31,515 bases of DNA from CAUUJV01 sp963545565 (GTDB lineage Bacteria > Actinomycetota > Actinomycetes > Actinomycetales > Bifidobacteriaceae): NCBI GenBank assembly GCA_963545565.1, contig CAUUJV010000017.1:1-31515 (forward strand). The letters are read 5' to 3'. Of this stretch, positions 16,345 through 22,877 are shown piece after piece (the first letter of the stretch is position 1; each line of letters opens with the position of its first letter). A program made the translations under genes and the position numbers. The notes below the pieces were generated by a model. It saw only the letters and a list, made by a program, of their open reading frames with translations. It did no database searches and was not told the DNA's origin.

Positions 16345-16351
16345 CACCGAC

Positions 16352-16357
16352 TTTATA
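16352..16357 (-). promoter_or_regulatory. Candidate -10 element of nrdD
   Basis: TATAAA on the minus strand, immediately preceded by TG. No matching -35 hexamer was found at the expected distance; the NrdR-like box at 16387-16402 lies just upstream. Confidence 0.35.
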
Positions 16358-16386
16358 CAATATGTTGGGGTGTGTTGCGGGGTGGA

Positions 16387-16402
16387 ACACTACATCTAGT
16401 GG
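16387..16402 (-). promoter_or_regulatory. NrdR box upstream of nrdD
   Basis: ACACTACATCTAGTGG matches 13 of 16 positions of the known NrdR consensus acaCwAtATaTwGtgt. NrdR represses ribonucleotide reductase genes in response to adenine nucleotides. The core CTACATCTAGTG recurs in inverted orientation at 16500-16511, and the partial copy ACTACATCT lies at 16426-16434. Confidence 0.7.
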
Positions 16403-16412
16403 TCTGATGAAT

Positions 16413-16464
16413 TGTGGATAAATTTACTACATCTGTGTAATTTAGCCGTTTACCCTGTGGATAA
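16413..16464 (-). promoter_or_regulatory. Two perfect DnaA boxes upstream of nrdD
   Basis: TTATCCACA, a perfect match to the DnaA box TTATNCACA, occurs on the minus strand at 16413-16421 and again at 16456-16464. The boxes are 43 bases apart, close to four helical turns, and have the same orientation. DnaA boxes regulate nrdAB in Escherichia coli; a similar role for nrdD here is inferred. Confidence 0.6.
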
Positions 16465-16499
16465 CAATTTTTTGACACTGTCTAAAAATCAATATGGGT

Positions 16500-16511
16500 C
16501 ACTAGATGTAG
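16500..16511 (+). promoter_or_regulatory. Distal NrdR-like core
   Basis: CACTAGATGTAG is the exact reverse complement of the 12-base core of the NrdR box at 16390-16401. It lies about 112 bases upstream of that box, farther than the usual paired spacing of about three helical turns, so cooperative binding would need looping. Confidence 0.4.
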
Positions 16512-16602
16512 GAAAAAAGATTTTCATATTGCATACATTTGTGTAGCCGTGTGCTGAATTAGAGGAGTAAAGCAAAAGGCAAAAGAAGCGAAAGAAAAAA
16601 AG

Positions 16603-16643
16603 AAAGAGTCGTCGGCAGCATCGAAATGCAGCGACAACTCTTT
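16603..16643 (-). terminator. Intrinsic terminator of the GH43 gene
   Basis: AAAGAGT/ACTCTTT (16603-16609/16637-16643), GTCG/CGAC and an inner GCAT-CGAA-ATGC tetraloop stem form a stepped hairpin. On the minus strand it runs straight into a C/T tract with seven consecutive T (16595-16601), a classic Rho-independent terminator. Confidence 0.8.
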
Positions 16644-16651
16644 TGCTAGTC

Positions 16652-16710
16652 TTTATGTTGTTCCACAATCTCATAAAACAACATAAAAATTAAGTAAGAA
16701 ATTACTTAAT
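16652..16710 (-). terminator. Two further hairpins at the GH43 3' end
   Basis: TTTATGTTGTT (16652-16662) pairs perfectly with AACAACATAAA (16677-16687). ATTAAGTAA (16689-16697) pairs perfectly with TTACTTAAT (16702-16710) around a four-base loop and includes the stop codon. With the terminator at 16603-16643 they make three hairpins in a row. Confidence 0.6.
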
Positions 16711-18219
16711 AAAGGTGAAGCTTTTAACGTCAAGATTTCCGTTGCCTGCGAATCCAAAGTAGAGGGCTTGTGTGCCTTCAACGGTGAGATCGAAGGCGAT
16801 GGTAGTCCAGTGTTCTGGGGAATTGATAGAAACGCGGCCAACTCCAGCCTGAGCACTGAGCTCTTCGTCGGTGGCTGCGGTAACAGTGCCGTCGAAAGTT
16901 CCACGTACTTCAAGAGCTACGGCAGTTGGGGTGTCATAGTCGAAGTCGAAATACTTGTATCCTAGTTTTGCGCCATCCTTCACATCAGTGACGTATGGAA
17001 CGTTGCTGTGTTCGACAATGCGAATCTGAGTCTTTAGTGCAGGGTCATCGTAATTGATATGGTCCAAGGTGGTTGGATCAGTGACATGGCAGCAAATAGG
17101 CGCTGGATACGTACCGGCTCCCTTAAGTGGGCCGCCGTTGAGTCCGCAACTTGTAATTTCAACTTGCTTGATAGAACCGTCTGCGGCAATCTCGATTGGT
17201 TCTGCACAGCCTTGGCGTGAGAACTCGGTGCCATTGGTTTGGCGATGATGGAAGGTGTAATACTGTCCATTAATTTTTTCAATACCACCATGGTTGTTGC
17301 CGAGCGGTGCAACAGGAGTAGTACGGCCATTCAAGCCCATATCTCCATTGGAAATAATGGTGCCGCCGTATACGAATCCCTCATCTGGTCGGTTACTCGT
17401 TGCGTAGCACAATTCAGGGCTCTTATGGCTGGAGTAGACGAAGTAGTAAGTGCCGTTGAACTTCGAATAGAAGATGCTTCGAAGAATCCGTGTCCCTCAA
17501 AACCTGTTCCTGCAGTGTGATGGCCTCCAGGGACTAAATCCTTTGGCTCGTATTTTGCGGTAAGCATATCTTGTTCAAGCTCAACAATCATGCTGTTTTC
17601 ACCAAATTTGGCGTTGAGAAGCAAGCGGAAAAGCTCACGAGTGTCTTCAGGAATCTGCTCCAGCTCTTGCTCAGAAATCTCAGGAAGGAACATTTCCTTC
17701 TCTTCAGCTGGGCAGAAAGAGTAGTAGAGATAAACGCGACCGTCATCATCGGTCAGAATGGCAGGATCAAATGGCATATATTCTGTAATGTCTGCGCCAT
17801 TTTTGATATTTTCTGGATAGTGCACGTGGCCATAGAATTCAAATGGACCTTCTGGCTTGTCGGCTACGGCTACGGCTACGCTGATTTGTGGGTAGAACGA
17901 GAAGCAGTAGTAGAGGTAGTAGCGTCCATCTGGCCCTTGGGTGATGTCCGGAGCCCATAGCTGCAGCTTGTCGTCTGGGATTAGTGGGGTCTTGAGTGCG
18001 ACGATATGTGGTGCCATGGCACTGCCAATTTGTGAGATCGTCAACTGGTGCAGACCACACTGTGTAATGGTCTTGACAGTACATGGTGCCATTTGGCTTA
18101 TCGTGAGAGCCGTAGATGTAAACGCGGTCTGCGAAAACGTGGGGCTCGCCATCTAGAACATGCTCTGTAAGCGGAAGATAAGGATTGAAGACCTGTTCTT
18201 TAACGGTTTCTACGCTCAT
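16702..18219 (-). pseudogene. Glycoside hydrolase family 43 enzyme, broken by two single-base frameshifts
   Basis: Reconstructed length is about 505 residues: a GH43 five-bladed propeller plus a C-terminal beta-sandwich. GH43 members are beta-xylosidases or arabinofuranosidases acting on plant-type glycans. The first part (MSVETVKEQVFNPYLPL... to ...RRTQDPTNP) is in one frame. An extra C in a C-run near 17977-17989 shifts reading to a second frame covering DDKLQLWAPDITQGPDGRYY, PFDPAILTDDDGRVYLYYS and GHGFFEASS. A missing A near 17462-17463 returns it to the first frame (FNGTYYFVYSSHKSPELCYA to the end). The general-acid glutamate in FFEASS and the DPAILTDDDG block sit in the middle frame. 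The start has AAGGAG. There is no signal peptide. Lesions in homopolymers could be sequencing errors. Confidence 0.85.
17862..17879 (-). repeat. In-frame 6-bp repeat (GGCTAC)x3 inside GH43
   Basis: Three exact copies encode a Val-Ala-Val-Ala-Val-Ala run in SVAVAVADKPEGPFEF; GH43 relatives usually have a shorter strand here. The unit length keeps the frame, so this is separate from the two frameshifts. Confidence 0.8.
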
Positions 18220-18288
18220 AGTGACTCCTTTATCACGGTATCTATACTGCTATTACTTGGGGCTAAATGCCTGAATAATAGTGCAGAT

Positions 18289-18336
18289 TATCTGCAGATA
18301 GATAGTGATAAAAGTCTATCTACTAATTGGTAGATA
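18289..18336. promoter_or_regulatory. Palindromes between the GH3 and GH43 genes
   Basis: TATCTGCAGATA (18289-18300) is a perfect 12-bp palindrome. TATCTAC/GTAGATA (18317-18323/18330-18336) is a seven-base inverted repeat around six bases. Both lie in the 128-base gap upstream of GH43 and could be operators for a sugar-responsive repressor. No regulator gene is nearby. Confidence 0.35.
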
Positions 18337-18347
18337 AGCAAATAGTT

Positions 18348-20603
18348 CTAGCTGTTTCGTGTGAATTGCGCGGTACGTTCGTCACTAATTTTCCCAGACC
18401 AGTTCAAACCAAAACCAAACGCATATTCATTACCTTGAGAATCTGTAAAAGGCTCATAGTCGAAAGGAACATCTTCACTATGCGTTTCAACAGTTTCCAT
18501 ATTTGCTGGCAAATCTGCAGGTAAAAGACCGCTCGGTTCATAATTACCGCTGACTACTGTGGTAATGGCGTCTTGCTGCACACCAAAATCAACGAGAATT
18601 GCATCAGCATATGGCTCAAGCTCACTCATCACAGAAGGGTGATGCACGCGAACAATGGCTACAACCGGTTTATCGCCCATAGATTTGCGAGTATTGATAA
18701 CAAGGTCAAGATCGCTCTCATTCCAACTTATGGTGGTTTTCCCTAGATAAGAACGGTTTGTGGATTCTTCTCGGAAATCGCCGCCGGCTATGCTAACCTT
18801 GCGTGAAGTCGTTGCAGTGTATGGGCGATATTGCAAACTTACTGGCTGATATCCAGTTTCACCGTCATACCCATCGCTCATAGGACTCTCTACAAAGCAG
18901 AGCGCAAAATCGGCTTGCTGAGGTGAATCAACAACATTATAGAAACGCTCAAGTGCCTCCAGATTTGCACCGGGCGTATCTTGCGCGGGAATAGGATTGC
19001 GGGAAAATCCCTTGTGAGCATCGGTATGACGTGGAGGAACATAAACTTTTAGTCTGGCTTCGTGTTCGTCCAGATTGCGCAGAGGCAAAGCATTGTTAGC
19101 GTTCTTAATCATCACAATAGATTTGAGCTGTGCAGCAAAACCTGCCTCAGAATTAGTTTTATTGCCAACAATTGCAATACTTTCTTCCGGATTGGTATAA
19201 GGATTTTCAAAGAGCCCACAGCGGAACATATTTGTAAGAAGGCGAGTAGCACTTTCTTCAAAACGAGCACGCATAGTTGCTTCGCTATGACTCTCGCAGC
19301 CAATGTGATAAGCCTCAAGAATTGGGCGAATATCATTGTTCCCGCCGAATTGGTCAACGCCATTTTCAATGATTCGCAAATGACGTTCAGCTTCGCTTAA
19401 ATCTTCAACACCATAACAGCGAGATCCAAAGGAATCCACAACCGGTTCAGGATCTTGCGTAATTCCCCAATCGGTGCAAATCACTCCTTCATAACCGTAC
19501 TTTTCACGGAGCATATCATGAATAATGTAATGACTATAGCTGTTGCCAACGTTATTGCCGGTTGGGTCGATACCCCAGCTAACGGTGTAATACGGCATGA
19601 CCGAGGCAGCTGTGCGCGTGCCATCTTGCAAGTTGAATGCGCCTTCGAGGAAAGGCTTAAGGTGCGCAGAAAGATTCTTGCCAGGGTAAACTGCATACTT
19701 TCCGAATGCGTAGTGGGCATCGCGCCCGCCTTCGCAAGGACCACCTCCTGGCCAATGCTTAGCCATTGCATTCACACTGCCAATGCCCCAACCTCTCGTG
19801 GCTGGATTCGTCTGAATGCCATCGCAATATGCTTGGCTCATGGCGGTAACAAGCTCTGGCGATTGGCCAAAAGTATCTTCAACGCGCATCCAACGTGGCT
19901 CAGTGCCTAAATCAACCTGAGGGCTTAATGCTGTGCTAATTCCTAGAGCTCGGTACTCCTGTGCAATCACACGAGCTGCCTGTTTGCATAATTCTGGGTC
20001 AAAAGTAGCCGCCATCCCCATACCTTGAGGCCACTTACTCGTATCAGAACCGTCAGATTTGTATTCTGCGTCTGCTGAGCCTGCACCATGACGAGGATCG
20101 CTGGAAATGCTTGTAGGGATGGAGTGAGGCTGCGATTCACAGAAAGCCTGAATGGCGTTATTCCAGCGTGCAGCAGCATCTGTGTTTTGCAAATACATTG
20201 CGAGCACATGACGAATATGATTTTTGTTCAAATAGTCTTTGAGTTGGTCTGTCAATTCCCATGGTTCAACGCCAGCATTGGGAAAATCTTTGCCATCATA
20301 TGTAGCTGTAAAAGGCATTCCGGGCACAGTAGGAACCATTTGATGTGGGCTGTACATCATCAACCCTGCGATTTCCTCAACGCTTAGCCGAGATGCTAAA
20401 TCTTTTGCGCGCTCGCGGGCTTCCAAACGCCAATCCTCATAAGGCTCAAGCTTGCCAGAACGCTCCATGTCCTTAAAAATTAAGCCATCTTGCTCAATCA
20501 GGGGCAGACTCACATAGCCAAGAGTTGGTCCATCTGCGTTTTCTACAAAGTGAACAGCCGGATTATTCTGCATCAAAGAATCATTGTGCGCTGGGTTAGT
20601 CAT
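18348..20603 (-). CDS. Glycoside hydrolase family 3 enzyme
   Basis: 751 residues, no signal peptide, so predicted cytoplasmic. GH3 enzymes release terminal beta-linked glucose, xylose or N-acetylglucosamine from short oligosaccharides. Family features include SISSDPRHGAG (165-175), NAMAKHWPGGGP (278-289) and the nucleophile aspartate D378 in GVICTDWG. The C-terminal (alpha/beta) domain follows from about 440, with VVAIVRVHHPSV and a YAFGFGLNWS end that closes the active site in the family. The ATG at 20601-20603 has GAGG upstream. It precedes the GH43 gene on the same strand, suggesting a joint role in oligosaccharide breakdown; the exact sugar cannot be told. It diverges from the mmcQ-like gene with only 30 bases between start codons. 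Confidence 0.9.
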   Translation of the reverse strand: MTNPAHNDSLMQNNPAVHFVENADGPTLGYVSLPLIEQDGLIFKDMERSGKLEPYEDWRLEARERAKDLASRLSVEEIAGLMMYSPHQMVPTVPGMPFTATYDGKDFPNAGVEPWELTDQLKDYLNKNHIRHVLAMYLQNTDAAARWNNAIQAFCESQPHSIPTSISSDPRHGAGSADAEYKSDGSDTSKWPQGMGMAATFDPELCKQAARVIAQEYRALGISTALSPQVDLGTEPRWMRVEDTFGQSPELVTAMSQAYCDGIQTNPATRGWGIGSVNAMAKHWPGGGPCEGGRDAHYAFGKYAVYPGKNLSAHLKPFLEGAFNLQDGTRTAASVMPYYTVSWGIDPTGNNVGNSYSHYIIHDMLREKYGYEGVICTDWGITQDPEPVVDSFGSRCYGVEDLSEAERHLRIIENGVDQFGGNNDIRPILEAYHIGCESHSEATMRARFEESATRLLTNMFRCGLFENPYTNPEESIAIVGNKTNSEAGFAAQLKSIVMIKNANNALPLRNLDEHEARLKVYVPPRHTDAHKGFSRNPIPAQDTPGANLEALERFYNVVDSPQQADFALCFVESPMSDGYDGETGYQPVSLQYRPYTATTSRKVSIAGGDFREESTNRSYLGKTTISWNESDLDLVINTRKSMGDKPVVAIVRVHHPSVMSELEPYADAILVDFGVQQDAITTVVSGNYEPSGLLPADLPANMETVETHSEDVPFDYEPFTDSQGNEYAFGFGLNWSGKISDERTAQFTRNS

Positions 20604-20633
20604 ATTTCCTCATTCTATCGGTAAGATAAAGCC

Positions 20634-21038
20634 ATGGGTGCCACACAAGAATCGGTTTTGCAATACATCAAAGAGCAGTATGATGTTGAGCCTGATTCTC
20701 CGTGGTCAGGTAATTTCTCGAATAATGCTGTTGTACGGCACAAGGGTAGCGGTGCTTGGTTTGGGCTACTTACAAGCGTTGAGAAATTCCGGCTGCAATC
20801 TGAGCAGTTGCAAGGGACGGAACGAATTGACATCCTCAATCTCAAATGTGATCCCATGATTATTGCAACGCTTACTGCTCAGCCAGGCTTTGTTCCTGCA
20901 TGGCATATGAGCAAAAAATTGTGGATTACGGTTTTGCTTGACGGAACGGTGAATGATAGCGAACTCGATTAGCTTATCGATATGAGTTATGAATTGACGG
21001 CGAAAAGCAAAGACAAGGTCAATGGCGTCATTATCTAG
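20634..21038 (+). pseudogene. MmcQ/YjbR-family protein gene with an in-frame amber stop
   Basis: Small cytoplasmic protein of the MmcQ/YjbR fold (CyaY-like), function poorly known. Residues 1-112 show family patterns: VRHKGSGAWFGLL, DILNLKCDP, AQPGFVPAWHMSKKLWITVLLDG. A TAG at 20970-20972 ends the frame, yet the same frame goes on with LIDMSYELTAKSKDKVNGVII, exactly the helix that closes the domain in relatives, before a second TAG (21036-21038). So the gene carries one nonsense codon; full length would be about 134 residues. The truncated product lacks only the last helix and could still fold. The ATG at 20634 has a weak ribosome binding site. A strong terminator follows. A sequencing error at one base is an alternative. 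Confidence 0.8.
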
Positions 21039-21048
21039 CCAAAAGAAT

Positions 21049-21110
21049 AAAAAACCGCCAGACTTCTTCCAAAAAGTAAACTTTCAGAAGAGCAAATCTG
21101 GCGGTTTTTT
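21049..21110. terminator. Strong bidirectional Rho-independent terminator
   Basis: CCGCCAGA (21055-21062) pairs with TCTGGCGG (21097-21104), with an inner CTTCT/AGAAG stem. An A6 tract precedes and a T6 tract follows, so it works on both strands. It ends the mmcQ-like gene (plus) and the MHS transporter gene (minus). Confidence 0.9.
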
Positions 21111-21196
21111 ATGTTTTTATATGGTCTTAGCCTCTTAGCTGCTTTTTAAAGATTTCCAAGTCTAAGAAACTAATAGGGTGTGAGATAACAGTAGCC

Positions 21197-22618
21197 CTAA
21201 GCGACAGTGTCCAATGGAGTAACTTCGCCAAGATCATCCTCGTAGTCAACATCCTTGGTTTCCTTCATAACAATCAAGGAAATTAGGGTGAGTACTGAAG
21301 CAACTGCGAGATAAACACCTACTGACCATGTGTTGCCACGAGCGGAAGTCCACAATGCAACAGCGATAATTGGAGCTAATGCTGCACCAAGAATAGAGCT
21401 GACGTTATAAGCAATTGCAGAACCGGTGTAACGCACATTGGTTGGGTACATTTCAGGGAGTAAAGCTCCCATTGGTCCGAAGGTGAAGCCCATCAGGGTG
21501 AAGCCGATAATCAAGAATGCTTCAGTAAGCCACACAGTTCCAGCCTGACCACCATTGAGGAAGAGCGGGAACGCCAAGCCGAAGACGATGATTACGATGG
21601 TCGTCCAAATCAGGAGCTTGCGGCGACCCAGCTTATCAGTCAAAGGCCCAGAAACCAAAGTAAAGATGCCGAAGAACACCACGCCTACAATCTGCATCAA
21701 TACAAACTGAGTATAAGGAATTCCAAGGCCAGCAGGAGTTGCAGTGCTCTTTGCGGTGCCGTATGTCAGGCTAAAGGTAGTCATCAAATAGAATAAAACA
21801 TAGGTTGCGAGCATTGCGAAAGTACCAAGCACAACGGCCTTGAAGTGGTAACGAATTGTGGCGATGAATGGAGCCTTAACAATAACGTCCTTCTCCTGAG
21901 CCTTCTTAAAGGTTTCAGATTCTGTGAGCTGCACTCGAACATAGAGACCAATGGTCACCATGATTGCGGAGAACCAGAATGGAATGCGCCATCCCCAGCT
22001 CAAGAATGCTTCGGACTGCATCACAGAACTTGTTGGATGAGGAAGTGCAAAGTTAATAATAAGGAACAGGCCGTTAGCGATGATAAAGCCGATTGGCGCA
22101 CCGAGCTGAGGGAAAGTTCCATAGAGCGCACGCTTGTTAGCAGGCGCGTTTTCTGTTGCAACCAAAGCTGCGCCAGACCATTCGCCGCCTAAAGCAAAGC
22201 CCTGAGTCAAGCGAAGTAGTAGAAGGAAGAATGGAGCCCACAAGCCAATTTGGCTATATGTAGGCAGAAAGCCGATGATGAAGGTTGCGATGCCCATAGT
22301 CAAAAGAGCTACAACCAACGTGGTTTTACGGCCGTATTTATCTCCCATGTGACCGAAGAACACTGCACCAAGTGGGCGAGCTATCATTGCTGCACCAAAC
22401 ACTGCAAAGGAGCTGATCAAAGCAACTGTTGAATTTCCAGTAGGGAAGAACAATGTTGGGAACACGAGCGCTGCTGCGGTTGCGTAAACATAGAAATCGT
22501 AGAACTCAATGGTTGTTCCAACGAGGGAAGCAGCGATTACTTCTGCTGGTGAATTTAATGGTTTATGAGCGGTATTCGCGTCTGCCGCATTTTCTGTTTC
22601 TATCGTGGCGTTTGTCAC
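21197..22618 (-). CDS. MHS-type major facilitator (metabolite:H+ symporter)
   Basis: 473-residue inner-membrane transporter with about 12 predicted helices, of the metabolite:H+ symporter branch that includes ShiA, ProP and related carboxylate or osmolyte carriers. Characteristic stretches are GTTIEFYDFYVYATAAALVF (34-53), ARPLGAVFFGHMGDKYGRK with the loop 2-3 MFS motif, and LRLTQGFALGGEWSGAAL. The start is GTG (22616-22618) with AAGGA upstream. It stands alone, between a strong terminator and a divergent region shared with the ABC exporter gene. Its substrate cannot be assigned; an organic acid or betaine-like solute is typical of the branch. Confidence 0.88.
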   Translation of the reverse strand: MTNATIETENAADANTAHKPLNSPAEVIAASLVGTTIEFYDFYVYATAAALVFPTLFFPTGNSTVALISSFAVFGAAMIARPLGAVFFGHMGDKYGRKTTLVVALLTMGIATFIIGFLPTYSQIGLWAPFFLLLLRLTQGFALGGEWSGAALVATENAPANKRALYGTFPQLGAPIGFIIANGLFLIINFALPHPTSSVMQSEAFLSWGWRIPFWFSAIMVTIGLYVRVQLTESETFKKAQEKDVIVKAPFIATIRYHFKAVVLGTFAMLATYVLFYLMTTFSLTYGTAKSTATPAGLGIPYTQFVLMQIVGVVFFGIFTLVSGPLTDKLGRRKLLIWTTIVIIVFGLAFPLFLNGGQAGTVWLTEAFLIIGFTLMGFTFGPMGALLPEMYPTNVRYTGSAIAYNVSSILGAALAPIIAVALWTSARGNTWSVGVYLAVASVLTLISLIVMKETKDVDYEDDLGEVTPLDTVA

Positions 22619-22877
22619 GGTTTTTCCTTCTCTTTTTGACGCTATGCTAAGCGTTTTCTCAAGAAAAAGACGCGCAACTCAGTCGTAATGAGAAACACGT
22701 CTTTGTTTGCAATTCACATGATTTTTGATTACAGAATTGCGTCTACTGGTACCAATAATAAAATGGAAGCAAGTTTTGCAGCCTATTATCTCACTTTATG
22801 AACTGTGAGCTGTGTCTCACTACTAAGTTCCTACGAGTTCTTAGAGTTTTGGATTAGTGCGTTTATAATGTGAGCTC
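22619..22877. promoter_or_regulatory. Divergent region between the MHS transporter and ABC exporter genes
   Basis: 259 bases without a gene. It contains ACGCTATGCTAAGCGT (22639-22654), a 12/16 palindrome near the transporter start, and the inverted repeats AAAGACG/CGTCTTT (22666-22672/22698-22704) and GCAATTC/GAATTGC (22709-22715/22734-22740). At the ABC side it has a perfect TATAAT (22864-22869). The palindromes are candidate operators only. Confidence 0.4.
22864..22869 (+). promoter_or_regulatory. Perfect -10 box for a leaderless ABC exporter message
   Basis: TATAAT ends eight bases before the ATG at 22878 and no Shine-Dalgarno lies between. Transcription should start at or within a base or two of the ATG. 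No good -35 hexamer is visible. Confidence 0.5.

Larger units (their letters stand above)
16297..16701. other. 405-base region between nrdD and the GH43 gene, no coding sequence
   Basis: The half next to nrdD holds its Shine-Dalgarno, the leader hairpin, a -10 candidate, the NrdR-like boxes and two DnaA boxes. The half next to GH43 holds three consecutive hairpins that end the GH43 transcript. I see no credible small gene; the short open frame at 16489-16674 covers the terminator hairpins. Confidence 0.7.

Noticed and set aside
16297..16386. Riboswitch in the nrdD leader
   Set aside because: Only a simple hairpin is present; no cobalamin or other riboswitch core was recognised.
16413..16464. 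Chromosomal replication origin
   Set aside because: Only two DnaA boxes, no dnaA/dnaN nearby and no clear AT-rich unwinding repeats; gene regulation is the simpler reading.
17331..18152. Separate 273-residue protein in the middle frame of GH43
   Set aside because: Its first 55 residues are an out-of-frame read of the GH43 start; only the central part is GH43, so it is a frameshifted fragment, not a gene.
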